Positions 7,586 through 17,077 are shown, counted from the first letter of the stretch. The stretch is DNA of 37,289 nt from UBA3537 sp049889395 (GCA_049889395.1 JBMHDM010000048.1:1-37289); one strand, 5' to 3'. The notes: generated from the letters alone by a model not told the origin. Numbers and translations are program-made.

Positions 7586-9277
7586 TTAGAGTTTAATATC
7601 TTTTAGTTTTAGTTGTAATTTGACGCGCCCATTCCATTCATTTTCTTCAATGGAATAAACAGTTTTAAAACGAGTTCCATTTTGAATCAACTCTAATTTA
7701 TCTCCTAATCCAAATCCGATACAGTCTATTGGAGTTTCATGGGGTTGCTTTATGCTGATTTTCAAGTGATTATTCTCCTGACCAACGCATTTTCCATAGC
7801 CTGTTTCTCTTACGTCTTCTGTTATAAATACTGGTGTCATATTCTGAGGTCCAAATGGGGCAAATTGCTTCAATATTCTGTAAAATTTTGGCGTAATATC
7901 GGAAAGTTTCAAAGCCATATCAATGTTGATTTCAGGCGTTTTTAAATGTTTTGGCATCGATTGGTGGATCTCATTCTCAAAAGCTTTTTTAAAGGCTTCA
8001 TAATTTGAGGCCTTTATACTTAAACCTGCAGCGTATTTATGCCCCCCAAACTGTTCAATATGTTCATTACAGTTTAGTAGCGCTTTGTACACATCGAACC
8101 CGTGAACAGAACGTGCTGAACCCGTCAAATAGTCACCACTTTTTGTGAAGACTAAAGTTGGGCGATAATAGGTTTCAATAAGTCTAGAAGCGACAATTCC
8201 AATAACGCCTTTATTCCAAGAATCATCATATACTACTGTTGTGGCAGCATGTGTTTCATTGTTGGACTCTATTTGTTTTAGGGCTTGTTTTGTGGTATCT
8301 TGATCTAGTGTCTTTCGGATAGAATTAAATTGTTCAATATCCTTTGCCGCTATTTGGGCTTGTTGCCTATCATTTTCTTTTAGTAATGATACGGCATAGT
8401 TGCCATGTTTCATCCGACCTGCTGCATTAATTCGAGGTGCAATCATAAAAACAACATCTGTAATGGTAAGGGTTTTCTTCTTCGCGTTTTGAATTAAAGC
8501 TTGAAACCCGGGGCGAGGGCTGGTATTTATCACTTGAAGACCAAAGTACGTTAATATTCTATTTTCGCCAATAATGGGCACAATATCTGCACCTATAGCA
8601 GTAGCTACCAAGTCTAAATATGCCTTTAGATTTTCGATTGACTCACCATAGTTTTGTCCTAAGGCTTGAATTAATTTAAAGCCTACGCCACATCCACAAA
8701 GCTCTTTGAAAGGATATTGACAATCATGACGTTTGGGGTCTAGCACTGCTACGGCATCTGGAAGTGTTTTGCCTGGGCGATGGTGATCACAAATAATGAA
8801 GTCTACTCCTTTGTTGTTCGCATACTCTATTTTTTCAACAGCTTTTACCCCACAATCTAAAGCAATAATCAGTGTGAAGTCGTTATCAGTTGCGTAATCT
8901 ATGCCTTTGTATGATAGGCCATAGCCTTCTTCAAAACGGTCGGGAATATAGGTTGCTACATGATTACTTTTTGTTTCGAGGTAGGTGGCCATCATCGCAA
9001 CAGACGTCGTGCCATCCACATCATAATCGCCATAAACTAGAATTCGTTCGTTATGCGTTAAGGCCTTTTGAATTCGATCAACAGCCTGTTGCATATCTTG
9101 CATTAAAAAAGGGTCATGCAAGTCAGTCAATTTTGGTCTAAAAAACGCTTTAGCATCGTCAAAATTAGTGATGCCACGCTGAACTAGTAGCGTTGCAATA
9201 GAATATTCCACACCAAGAGCTTGAGCCAAGTCTTTAATGGTTTTTTCTTCTGGAATTGGCTTCAGCGTCCATCGCAT
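7586..9277 (-). CDS. recJ: Single-stranded-DNA-specific exonuclease RecJ
   Basis: A 563-aa DHH-family 5'-3' exonuclease acting on single-stranded DNA in recombinational repair and mismatch repair. Catalytic motifs: motif I YGDYDVDGTTS (Asp84, Asp86, Asp88), motif II ALDCG (Asp141), motif III CDHHRPG (164-166), motif IV LDPKR. The DHHA1 domain is seen as GVIGIVASRLIE and GGHKYAAGLSI, and the C-terminal OB-like domain covers about residues 450-560. The length is normal for the family. It is two bases from the osmC stop. Confidence 0.97.
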   Translation of the reverse strand: MRWTLKPIPEEKTIKDLAQALGVEYSIATLLVQRGITNFDDAKAFFRPKLTDLHDPFLMQDMQQAVDRIQKALTHNERILVYGDYDVDGTTSVAMMATYLETKSNHVATYIPDRFEEGYGLSYKGIDYATDNDFTLIIALDCGVKAVEKIEYANNKGVDFIICDHHRPGKTLPDAVAVLDPKRHDCQYPFKELCGCGVGFKLIQALGQNYGESIENLKAYLDLVATAIGADIVPIIGENRILTYFGLQVINTSPRPGFQALIQNAKKKTLTITDVVFMIAPRINAAGRMKHGNYAVSLLKENDRQQAQIAAKDIEQFNSIRKTLDQDTTKQALKQIESNNETHAATTVVYDDSWNKGVIGIVASRLIETYYRPTLVFTKSGDYLTGSARSVHGFDVYKALLNCNEHIEQFGGHKYAAGLSIKASNYEAFKKAFENEIHQSMPKHLKTPEINIDMALKLSDITPKFYRILKQFAPFGPQNMTPVFITEDVRETGYGKCVGQENNHLKISIKQPHETPIDCIGFGLGDKLELIQNGTRFKTVYSIEENEWNGRVKLQLKLKDIKL

Positions 9278-9279
9278 AA

Positions 9280-9702
9280 TTAGGGAGTTTGAAAATGAAT
9301 GCTTGTGTGTATGGTAGCGAATCGTCTAAACATTTCCATAACACCACAATACTTTTCGATCGATAATTGAACTGCACGGCGGCATTTTTTTTCATCAATA
9401 TTAGGCCCACTAAAGTAGTAATGAATGTCGATTGTATGATAGTATTTTGGATGCTCATCGGTAAGTTCTCCTTTTACATCAATTTGTAAATTGTAATTGG
9501 TAATTTTCATTTTCTTTAGAATATCAACAATATCAATTCCTGAACATCCAGCAATAGAGGATAGCATCATAGCCTTTGGCGAGAGGCCTTTTTGGGTCGT
9601 ATTTTCTGATGTTATTGTATCCATCAGAACATGATTTCCGCTTGGATTATCTGATTCGAAAAGCATTCCGCCTTTCCAATGAGTTGTAGTTTTGTGGGCC
9701 AT
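9280..9702 (-). CDS. OsmC family protein
   Basis: A 140-aa OsmC/Ohr-fold protein. The two redox cysteines of the family are present: Cys53 in AGCSGIDIVDIL, at the start of the long central helix, and Cys119 in KYCGVM. The extra Cys107 is not a family feature. OsmC proteins reduce organic hydroperoxides in the cytoplasm. The sequence is closer to the general OsmC group than to Ohr. It is the first gene of a minus-strand run with recJ and the MFS gene, and divergent from the AhpD-like gene. Confidence 0.9.
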   Translation of the reverse strand: MAHKTTTHWKGGMLFESDNPSGNHVLMDTITSENTTQKGLSPKAMMLSSIAGCSGIDIVDILKKMKITNYNLQIDVKGELTDEHPKYYHTIDIHYYFSGPNIDEKKCRRAVQLSIEKYCGVMEMFRRFATIHTSIHFQTP

Positions 9703-9731
9703 AATACAATTATTTTTTGTTACTTGTTAAT

Positions 9732-9739
9732 CAAAAATA
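9732..9739 (-). promoter_or_regulatory. -7 promoter box for osmC-recJ-MFS
   Basis: The minus strand reads TATTTTTG (exact TAnnTTTG), 29 bases before the osmC ATG, in the 55-base region shared with the divergent AhpD-like gene. A TTTG lies upstream but at a short spacing. Confidence 0.45.
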
Positions 9740-9757
9740 CCATTAAAAAAACAAACT

Positions 9758-10348
9758 ATGCCACTTGTACACCCATTAAGTCCAGATCACGATTTAGAAA
9801 CACAACATTTAGCCGATTTTTTTAACGAAACGCTGGGGTTTTGCCCAAATTCTGTTTTAACCATGCAGTATCGCCCAGCTATTAGCAAAGCATTTATACA
9901 GCTAAACAAAGCTGTTATGGCCAATAAGGGTCGAGTAACTTCTGCCCTAAAACGCATGATGGCATGGGTCAGTAGCAATGCCACAGGCTGTCGTTATTGT
10001 CAAGCTCATGCGATTCGTGCTGCAGAGCGTTATGGTGCATCGAAAGAGCAGCTAAACCATATATGGGACTATAAAACTCATCCTGCCTTTAGCGAAGCCG
10101 AAAGGGTAGCTTTAGACTTCAGTCTGGCAGCCTCCATGGTTCCAAATGTGGTTGATCGTGAGCTGAAAGAACGTCTCCATAACCATTGGAACGCGGGCGA
10201 AATTGTAGAAATGCTTGGTGTGATCTCATTATTTGGCTACCTCAACCGCTGGAACGATTCAATGGGGACAAGTATTGAAGCGGGCGCTGTCGAAAGTGGC
10301 CGATTATATTTAGGTAAACACGGCTGGGAAGAGGGTAAACACCGCTAG
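9758..10348 (+). CDS. Carboxymuconolactone decarboxylase/AhpD-like protein
   Basis: A 196-aa all-helical protein of the carboxymuconolactone decarboxylase superfamily. The AhpD-type active site is present as GCRYCQAH (Cys78, Cys81, His84), a CxxCxxH arrangement that supports peroxidase or thiol-disulfide chemistry, not decarboxylation. It is closest to the 'peroxidase-related enzyme' group. It faces away from osmC with a 55-base shared upstream region, so both may respond to peroxide stress; that link is inference. It is convergent with rsmI, 12 bases apart. Confidence 0.85.
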   Translation: MPLVHPLSPDHDLETQHLADFFNETLGFCPNSVLTMQYRPAISKAFIQLNKAVMANKGRVTSALKRMMAWVSSNATGCRYCQAHAIRAAERYGASKEQLNHIWDYKTHPAFSEAERVALDFSLAASMVPNVVDRELKERLHNHWNAGEIVEMLGVISLFGYLNRWNDSMGTSIEAGAVESGRLYLGKHGWEEGKHR

Positions 10349-10360
10349 TAGATAAAAAAA

Positions 10361-11026
10361 TTAAGTCCCAGAAATGATTATGACAATTTCGCCTTTTGGG
10401 GGTTTTGTTTGGTAATACTCTAAGACAGATTTAGCTGTTCCACGCTTGGTTTCTTCATATAGTTTGGAGAGTTCTCTTGAAACAGTAATTGAACGAGAAG
10501 GCCCAAAGTACTCACAAATTTGTGTCAGCGTTTTAACCAGTTTGTGCGGACTTTCATATAGTACAATGGTTTTATTATCTTGGCTCAGTAATTCGAGACG
10601 CGTTTGACGTCCCTTTTTTGGCGGCAAAAACCCTTCAAAAATAAATCTATCGCAAGGCAGTCCTGAATTCACTAAAGCTGGAATAAGAGCTGTGGCACCT
10701 GGCAAACATTCAACTTCTATATCATTTTGGACACATGCTCTGACTAATAAAAATCCAGGATCCGAAATAGCGGGCGTTCCGGCATCGCTAACAAGCGCCA
10801 AAGACATCCCACTTTTAAGTTTATTTAAAATAGAGTCCAAAACTTTATGTTCGTTATGCATATGATAAGATTGCATAATTGTGGTAATACTGTAATGCTT
10901 TAGCAGTTTGGCAGTGGTTCTGGTATCTTCAGCTAATACAAGCTCTACATCGCTTAAAACATCCAAAGCTCTGAGCGTAATGTCTTTAAGATTTCCAATG
11001 GGCGTTGGTACAATGTAGAGCTTCAT
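10361..11026 (-). CDS. rsmI: 16S rRNA (cytidine-1402-2'-O)-methyltransferase
   Basis: A 221-aa SAM-dependent methyltransferase of the tetrapyrrole methylase fold that 2'-O-methylates C1402 in the decoding centre of 16S rRNA. Typical motifs: VPTPIGNLKDITLRAL at the N-terminus, AEDTRTTAKLL, SDAGTPAISDPG (SAM-binding loop), GATALIPALVNSGLP and TIVLYESPHKL. It ends soon after GEIVIIISG and so lacks the extra C-terminal region of the approximately 285-aa enterobacterial protein; this short form is usual in Bacteroidota. No partner gene is nearby. Confidence 0.95.
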   Translation of the reverse strand: MKLYIVPTPIGNLKDITLRALDVLSDVELVLAEDTRTTAKLLKHYSITTIMQSYHMHNEHKVLDSILNKLKSGMSLALVSDAGTPAISDPGFLLVRACVQNDIEVECLPGATALIPALVNSGLPCDRFIFEGFLPPKKGRQTRLELLSQDNKTIVLYESPHKLVKTLTQICEYFGPSRSITVSRELSKLYEETKRGTAKSVLEYYQTKPPKGEIVIIISGT

Positions 11027-11152
11027 GTTTAAATATTATTTACCAAAGGTACAATCTTTGATGTATTTTTATGAAAATCTTAATACTAAATCCTAATTAA
11101 AAAATTGTGATTATTACTTGATATACTTACCTTCGCGTTGAAATTAAATGCT

Positions 11153-11845
11153 ATGAAAAAAATATTTTTTACCCCTTTCCTTACTCTATTTACAATCATT
11201 TCCTTTGCCCAACAAGGAATCAGTTACAGTGGTGGAACCTCTACTAAAATGGATTATGCGTTTTTAAGTTTAAAAAACGACGATGATATGGGTGTTAAAG
11301 GCTCAAAATACTTGAATGATAATTTTGTAAGGGCTAAAATTTCAGATTTCGAAGACAAGGTTTTTGCTGTACGTTATGATATTTACAACGACCAAATGGA
11401 ATTTCAAGGTGGCAACAACCAGGTTTATGTAATGAACAAAAACGAAAGGACCAGAAAAATAACCTTCCTTGATACCAATGATGCTTACCTTATATTTGAT
11501 TATGTAGGTGATAATGGTGAAATTAGATCTGGTTATTTTTCTGCCTTAACGGCCAATAATAGTTATCAATTATTAAAAAAAAATAAGGTTATTTTTATTG
11601 AAGAAAAAGCCTCTTCCACGGGTTATGATGCGCCCAAACCAGCGATGTTCAAAAAGACAAAAGACCGTCATTATGTGATAATCAATGGAGCACCAGCTAT
11701 ATTGGTCGACACTAACAAAAAGCGATTTTCAGCACAGTTTAAAGGACAGCAAAAGGAAGTTTTGACTTACATAAAAAAGAATAAGATTAGACTCAATGAC
11801 GATAATGATCTTATAAAACTTGTAAAGTTCCTCAATTCTAAATAA
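11153..11845 (+). CDS. Secreted protein of unknown function
   Basis: A 230-aa protein with a signal peptide (residues 1-19, ending ISFAQ). I choose ATG 11153 over the in-frame TTG 11138 because it starts directly with the charged MKK of the signal peptide. The mature part is rich in Lys, Asp and Asn, with a beta-rich middle and a helical C-terminus (VLTYIKKNKIRL... LVKFLNS), and no cysteines. No catalytic motif or known family is recognised. A box TACCTTCG near 11129 resembles the -7 consensus with one mismatch. The mscS gene follows 45 bases downstream. Confidence 0.7.
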   Translation: MKKIFFTPFLTLFTIISFAQQGISYSGGTSTKMDYAFLSLKNDDDMGVKGSKYLNDNFVRAKISDFEDKVFAVRYDIYNDQMEFQGGNNQVYVMNKNERTRKITFLDTNDAYLIFDYVGDNGEIRSGYFSALTANNSYQLLKKNKVIFIEEKASSTGYDAPKPAMFKKTKDRHYVIINGAPAILVDTNKKRFSAQFKGQQKEVLTYIKKNKIRLNDDNDLIKLVKFLNSK

Positions 11846-11890
11846 CTTTAAACTTATTTTTAACACTTTAACCCCTAATTTACCTACATT

Positions 11891-12696
11891 ATGGAGCAAT
11901 ACCTACAGTCTGCCAAGGCACTTATGCTGACCTATGGCCCAAAAGTATTATCGGCCATTTTACTTTTAATTATCGGCCTATTTTTAATTAAAAAATTACT
12001 ACATCTTTTTAAAAAAAGGATGCAATTAAAGGGTGTCGAGATTACGCTGCAAAGCTTTCTCATTAAATGTTTTTCTGTACTTCTAAAAATTTTACTGCTC
12101 GTAGCTGTTATTTCGACATTGGGAATAGACACTACGGCTATTGTGGCCATCCTTGCAGCAGCAGGTCTTGGCATAGGCCTCGCACTTCAGGGCGCGCTGT
12201 CAAATCTAGCGGGGGGCGTATTAATCATACTTTTTAAACCATTTAAAATCGGCGATTTAATAAATGCACAAGATGAGGTAGGGGTCGTAAAAGAAATAAA
12301 GATTTTCACTACAGATATTGTAACCACCGACAACAAACGTGTTGTAATTCCCAATGGTGCATTAGCAAATAATAATATTGTTAACTTTTCAGCAGAGGGC
12401 AAACTTAGAGTTGATTTAATCATTGGTGTTGGATATGAAGAGAATATCAAACAAACAAAATCAGTTTTGTTAAACGCTCTAAAGAACTATCCTGATGTAC
12501 TGCAAAATCCAGAACCAACCTAGATGTACAAGAATTAGCAGAAGGCTCCGTTAACTTTGCCGTTAGACCTTGGTGTACGGTAGAAGATTATTGGAAAGTC
12601 TATTTCGGCATCACAGAACAATGTAAATTAGCATTAGACGAAGCGGGTATTGAAATACCATATCCACATAGTGTAGAAATAAAAAAACAAGGTTAG
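11891..12696 (+). pseudogene. MscS-type mechanosensitive channel with a frameshift
   Basis: The first 210 codons encode a small-conductance mechanosensitive channel: three membrane segments (about 16-36, 57-77, 82-111), the glycine/alanine pore helix AAAGLGIGLALQGALSNLAGG split here at residues 89-109, and the beta domain with VVIPNGALANNNIVNFS. The frame then stops at TAG 12521-12523 after NPEPT. The missing C-terminus is intact one frame back: from 12520 it reads LDVQELAEGSVNFAVRP and continues to TAG 12694-12696, ending HSVEIKKQG. One missing base after 12520 explains it; restoring it gives a channel of about 268 aa, the usual length. Either a true recent frameshift or a sequence error. 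The end overlaps tsaB by 4 bases. Confidence 0.88.
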
Positions 12697-13364
12697 TTTT
12701 TTTTTGAAGGTATAGCTATAAAATCTTTTAAATAAAAGGGTTCAAAATAAGCTAAATCCTCAAAGGTACCACTTAGAAACTTACGGTACGACAAGTCACA
12801 CATCTGCTGGGCTGAAGGAAGTTCCGAAATGAAATTGGCGTTTGGATGTTTAATGACGTGCATTAGTTTATCTGAGGCATTTCCAATAAAACAAACTGGC
12901 TCAGACGCCAAAAGATCCTGAAAACTATTATGATCTAAGATATTGGCAGATGTTGTTTTGATTTCGTTCAACGCCTGATCAAAAACAGCCGAATAGACTT
13001 CCATTCTACGAGCATCTAAAGCAGGAACAATAAACCCCTTTTTTATCTTGGTTTTATGAGCCAAAATCTCTAAAGTAGGGATTGCGATGAGAGGGATATT
13101 TTGAGAAAAACAAAGACCTTTTGCTGCTGACACCCCTATCCTTAACCCCGTATAAGATCCTGGACCTTTACTTACTGCGATAGCTTGTAAGTCTTTAGTT
13201 TGAATTTGTTCAGACTGAAGAGCCTGTTCAATATATACATGAAGGCGTTCTGCATGAGAGTAGCTGCCACTATTATCTTCTATCAAGCAACACGCTGTCC
13301 CGTCTTTAGATAATGATACTGAACAGTTTGTTGTTGAGGTCTCAATATTTAAAATGTAAGCCAT
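12693..13364 (-). CDS. tsaB: tRNA threonylcarbamoyladenosine biosynthesis protein TsaB
   Basis: A 223-aa ASKHA-fold protein that scaffolds TsaD in making t6A37 of ANN-decoding tRNAs. Family marks: ILNIETSTTNCSVSLS at the N-terminus, VSKGPGSYTGLRIGV and AAKGLCF, and PALDARRMEVYSAVF. It lacks the TsaD metal site, as expected for TsaB. Its ATG directly abuts the tolC stop, so it is the last gene of the exporter operon or carries its own promoter inside tolC. It converges with mscS, with a 4-base overlap of the ends. Confidence 0.95.
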   Translation of the reverse strand: MAYILNIETSTTNCSVSLSKDGTACCLIEDNSGSYSHAERLHVYIEQALQSEQIQTKDLQAIAVSKGPGSYTGLRIGVSAAKGLCFSQNIPLIAIPTLEILAHKTKIKKGFIVPALDARRMEVYSAVFDQALNEIKTTSANILDHNSFQDLLASEPVCFIGNASDKLMHVIKHPNANFISELPSAQQMCDLSYRKFLSGTFEDLAYFEPFYLKDFIAIPSKKN

Positions 13365-14678
13365 TTACAAATTTAAAGGTTTCCCTATATAAAAATCAAG
13401 GACTTTTGTTTTGAATATAAAATCATATTTTGCACGCACTAAAGAGGACTTTGCTCGAACCAATTGAGTGCGGTTTTGCTCTAGGTCTATGGCATTTAGC
13501 GCCCCAATGTTATAGCGTTCTTGAGCATTATCAAAGGACAGTTGTCTAGCTGAAACTGATTTTTGGGAGGAGATATATGTTTTTAGAGCTGCTTTAGCAT
13601 CAGTAAAAGCTCTTTGAATGTTACTTTCCAAATCAATTTTAGTTTGTTCCAATGCCAATTTTCTGTTTTCAACTTGAAGAGACGATTTGGCTAAGTTTGT
13701 TTTATTTTGATACCTTGAAAAAATAGGGATATTCAAATTGAGGCTAAAACTGTGTCCTTTATTGTCATTAATTTGTTGAAAAAAGGAGTTGTCATTAGAA
13801 AGGTTAGAAAAATTGGCTCCCGTATTTAAGCCATAACTAAAACTAACTGTGGGGTAAAATCCGCTTTTTGAGATGAGTCGTCCTATTTCGGCAGATTCGA
13901 TATTTTTTTCAGCGACTTTAATCTCACTTCTGTTCTGAAAAGCATGATTCAAAATCGGTTGTATGTCATTGTACATGATGGCATCTGATGGGTTCTCTAA
14001 ATCAATAATTTCTACCTCAAATCCATTAAATGGAACTTGAAGCACTTGAGACAACGATAGCAGTGACAAAGTGTAGCTGTTTATCGCCACAGTCAAACTT
14101 TGTTCGTCGTTGGCTAAAGTTGCTTCAGCGTCAAAAATATTTGCTTGAGGTTGTGTGCCTGCCTCAACTAGCTCTTTCACCCGATCGAGTTGATCCAAGG
14201 AAAAATTTAGTTGAGCTTGTGCGATGTTTAAATTCTCTAGATTTAGTAAAACATTCAAATAAGAATTGACCACATTCAAGGCTACATTATCTTTTATTCT
14301 GTTATATTCTTCCTCATTAGCTTCTTTATTCAAAAGCGATTGCTTGTAGATGTTTGTATTTCTAAAGCCATTGAAAATAGTCTGGGAAATATTCACGCCC
14401 AAACTTGTAGAGTGAAACGTTCGATCTACAAAGTTTCCATCAAACACTTCGACATTACCAAGGTTTAACCTCTGAGAACCACCAATGCCAATGGAAGGCA
14501 AAAAATTTCCTTTTGCAGCCGTAATATCTTGATCATTATTTAGTAAAGCATTTTGGCTTTGTCTAACGCTAATGTTGTTTTCCAAAGCATGGGTTATACA
14601 GTCTTTCAAAGACCATTTTTTTTGAGCTGTAACGGATAGTGTACCCAAGGCGAGTATGGTAAAAAGTAGGCGTTTCAT
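13365..14678 (-). CDS. TolC family outer-membrane efflux protein
   Basis: A 437-aa outer-membrane channel subunit. The start at 14678 is chosen because MKRLLFTILALGTLSVTAQ is a clean signal peptide and avoids overlap with the adaptor gene, while longer in-frame starts would add a basic non-signal tail. The mature protein begins KKWSLKDCITHALENN, the usual TolC/OEP opening, and shows two internal repeats of long amphipathic helices (about 40-225 and 250-430). It provides the exit duct for the ABC exporter encoded upstream (two permeases, ATPase, HlyD adaptor). It is the fifth gene of that run. Confidence 0.92.
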   Translation of the reverse strand: MKRLLFTILALGTLSVTAQKKWSLKDCITHALENNISVRQSQNALLNNDQDITAAKGNFLPSIGIGGSQRLNLGNVEVFDGNFVDRTFHSTSLGVNISQTIFNGFRNTNIYKQSLLNKEANEEEYNRIKDNVALNVVNSYLNVLLNLENLNIAQAQLNFSLDQLDRVKELVEAGTQPQANIFDAEATLANDEQSLTVAINSYTLSLLSLSQVLQVPFNGFEVEIIDLENPSDAIMYNDIQPILNHAFQNRSEIKVAEKNIESAEIGRLISKSGFYPTVSFSYGLNTGANFSNLSNDNSFFQQINDNKGHSFSLNLNIPIFSRYQNKTNLAKSSLQVENRKLALEQTKIDLESNIQRAFTDAKAALKTYISSQKSVSARQLSFDNAQERYNIGALNAIDLEQNRTQLVRAKSSLVRAKYDFIFKTKVLDFYIGKPLNL

Positions 14679-14694
14679 TTTTAAAATTGTTATG

Positions 14695-15819
14695 TTATTC
14701 ATCATTCTCCTCGTCCTCATTATTTTCTTCGGAAGCTTTATTCCAAACTTTAATTTGGTCTTCAGCATCAATTCCGTCGATAATTTCAACATTTATGCCA
14801 TCTGAAATTCCAATTTCGACATTTTTCTTTCTGTAGGTGCCGTTTTCTTCTAAAATTTCAACAAATGGTTTTTCGGTGATTCTATTAAACTGTAATAAGG
14901 CTTCTTTGATGACTAAAACACTGTCTTTACTTTCCACCTCAATTTCGGCATTAGCACTGTAGCCTGCTCTAATTTTGTTGCTTGACTCCACCGCTACATC
15001 CGCTTTAATGGTAAATTGAACCGCCCCATTTTCTTCAACGCCTTTGGGGGCTACAAAAGTTAATTTGGCTGGAAATTCTTTTTCGTTCATGGCTCCTAAT
15101 ACAACCGTTATGGTTTTACCTTCTTCAAGTTTTCCAACTTCAGATTCATCAACCTTACCTTCAAAAATCATTTTACTCATATCGGCGATGGTAGCGATTG
15201 TTGTTCCGGCATTAAAGTTATTACTTTGTATGACCTGATCACCTTCTCTTACTGGGATTTCCAATATGGTTCCTGAAATTTGTGCCACAATATTAGTGTT
15301 GGCTGAGCCTCCGCCAGAAATAGATCCTTGCTTAATGATTTGATAGTCGTTTTGCGCTTGTCGATAATTTTCTTGTGCCTGATTTAAGCTCAGTTCATTG
15401 TTTTCAAAATCCTGTCGAGAAATTACACCTTTTTCATACAACGCTTTGTTTCTATCAAAAAGGGTTTTTGCATTATCGTATGAAAATTTTGCGGTCTTAA
15501 TTCTACTTTGTGCACTTACCAAAGCTTGTTCATTTGGAACGACTCGTATTTTAGCGATTAAATCACCTTTTTCGACCAAATCGCCTTCTTCAACGTAGAT
15601 GGTGTTTACGATTCCCGAAATTTGAGGTTTTAGTTCAATTTCCTCTTCTGGATTTAGTTTTCCTGTAGCTACAATTTTAGTATCCAAGGTGGTATAAAAT
15701 GGCAACTCCGTTTTGTAGTCTATTACATCTTTGGTGTTTGAATCTTTGAAATATTTTAACACCATAACTAATAGTATTAATAAAATAATTCCTACGATAA
15801 TTTTGATTGATTTCTTCAT
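14695..15819 (-). CDS. HlyD/MacA-type periplasmic adaptor
   Basis: A 374-aa membrane-fusion protein. One N-terminal membrane anchor (about 5-23) is followed by a barrel-sandwich/lipoyl half (VATGKLNPEEEIELKPQIS; VEEGDLVEKGDLIAKI), a coiled-coil hairpin (about 95-165), the second lipoyl half (ISGTILEIPVREGDQV) and beta-barrel and membrane-proximal domains. The C-terminus is highly acidic. It links the inner-membrane ABC permeases to TolC across the periplasm. The gene lies 12 bases after the second permease and 16 bases before tolC. Confidence 0.93.
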   Translation of the reverse strand: MKKSIKIIVGIILLILLVMVLKYFKDSNTKDVIDYKTELPFYTTLDTKIVATGKLNPEEEIELKPQISGIVNTIYVEEGDLVEKGDLIAKIRVVPNEQALVSAQSRIKTAKFSYDNAKTLFDRNKALYEKGVISRQDFENNELSLNQAQENYRQAQNDYQIIKQGSISGGGSANTNIVAQISGTILEIPVREGDQVIQSNNFNAGTTIATIADMSKMIFEGKVDESEVGKLEEGKTITVVLGAMNEKEFPAKLTFVAPKGVEENGAVQFTIKADVAVESSNKIRAGYSANAEIEVESKDSVLVIKEALLQFNRITEKPFVEILEENGTYRKKNVEIGISDGINVEIIDGIDAEDQIKVWNKASEENNEDEENDE

Positions 15820-15831
15820 TATAATTTTAAT

Positions 15832-17073
15832 TTATTCTTCTCTTAATGCTTCAATGGGTTTGACACTTGTTGCTTTAAAGGCAGGAATCAACCCGATTAA
15901 TGTTCCTAAAACAACTAATATGATAAGGGCTACAAAAACAACTGTAATAGAAACTGAGGCGTTAACAAGTGTTGCGTCGTCTCCTTGTCCCCAAACCTTA
16001 TCGATTACAATCAGAATCCAGCCGCCACTTATAATTCCCAACAAACCTGAGGTTAAGGTCAGAAATACAGCCTCAACTACAATTTGCCGTTTGATTTCAA
16101 ACGGTGTTGCACCCAAAGCACGTCGAACCCCAATTTCTTTGGTGCGCTCCTTTACAGTGATCAACAGAATATTTCCTATAGCAAATACCCCTGCAATTAG
16201 GGTAGCAATTCCAACAAACCATGTCAAAAACTGCATACCAGTCAGGAATCCTGTGATTTTTTTAAACTCTTTGCCCAAATTGAAGCTTCCAAACGCCCGT
16301 TTGTCTCGGGGATGAATTTGATTTAAATTTCGTAAAAGCAATTTTGTGTCTTCCTCAATTTGTTTGATATTATACTCTGGTTTGCCCGTAATAACCATCC
16401 ATCCAATGCGATCTCCTTGATTGTAAATTTGTTGAAATGTCGTAAATGGAATATGAATATCATCTGTTGGGCCCATGTTTTGATTACCGTTTTGAAATAC
16501 CCCAACAACTTTAAAGTTTGAACTATTCATTTGAACATACTGCCCAATCGGGTTCTCGTCTTTTTCAAAGAGTTGTTTGAAAATTTCTTCTGAAATGACT
16601 GCAATTTTTTTATTGGAATTAATATCATTTTGATTGATAAAACGGCCCCGGATCATTTTCTTCTTTTGAATTTTATCCAGTAATGGATAATCGCCGCTAA
16701 CCCCAAAATTGCCAGACAAAAAATTTCGGACAACCAAGGCTTGATTTCGATTTCTAGGGACCACGAATTCCACGCCTTCTACATTGTCTTTAATTTTATT
16801 CGTATGAGTTAACTTTAATCGAACGCGTTTGCCTTCTTGAAACCCTTTAAAAGGTATACTTGTACTTTGCCCCCAAATAAAAACACTATTGGTTGCAAAG
16901 TCACCAAAAAGTCGATTAAATGAATTTTCCATTCCCCGAGCAGCTCCCAATAAAGCAATGAGTAATAAAATACCCCACCAGACTCCTATCATAGTTATGA
17001 CGGTGCGAACTTTGTTCTTACTAACGCTGTCGAACACTTCTTGCCAGGTATCTCTTTCAAATAAAAATTTCAT
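15832..17073 (-). CDS. MacB/FtsX-type ABC permease (second)
   Basis: A 413-aa permease with one N-terminal membrane helix (about 20-42), a large periplasmic MacB-PCD domain (about 45-280) and three C-terminal helices of the FtsX domain (about 285-405). The cytoplasmic coupling motif VKERTKEIGVRRALGATP is intact. It has no ATPase domain; that is the separate gene at 18300-19010. It differs from the neighbouring permease, so the transporter is likely a heterodimer. It is 4 bases downstream of the first permease. Confidence 0.93.
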   Translation of the reverse strand: MKFLFERDTWQEVFDSVSKNKVRTVITMIGVWWGILLLIALLGAARGMENSFNRLFGDFATNSVFIWGQSTSIPFKGFQEGKRVRLKLTHTNKIKDNVEGVEFVVPRNRNQALVVRNFLSGNFGVSGDYPLLDKIQKKKMIRGRFINQNDINSNKKIAVISEEIFKQLFEKDENPIGQYVQMNSSNFKVVGVFQNGNQNMGPTDDIHIPFTTFQQIYNQGDRIGWMVITGKPEYNIKQIEEDTKLLLRNLNQIHPRDKRAFGSFNLGKEFKKITGFLTGMQFLTWFVGIATLIAGVFAIGNILLITVKERTKEIGVRRALGATPFEIKRQIVVEAVFLTLTSGLLGIISGGWILIVIDKVWGQGDDATLVNASVSITVVFVALIILVVLGTLIGLIPAFKATSVKPIEALREE

Positions 17074-17077
17074 AAAG

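Noticed and set aside
12500..12530. Programmed -1 frameshift in mscS
   Set aside because: No slippery X-XXY-YYZ heptamer or clear downstream stem is seen at the junction; a simple deletion explains it.
14679..14792. Longer N-terminus for the TolC protein, overlapping the adaptor gene
   Set aside because: The added residues are basic and would hide the signal peptide that starts at 14678.
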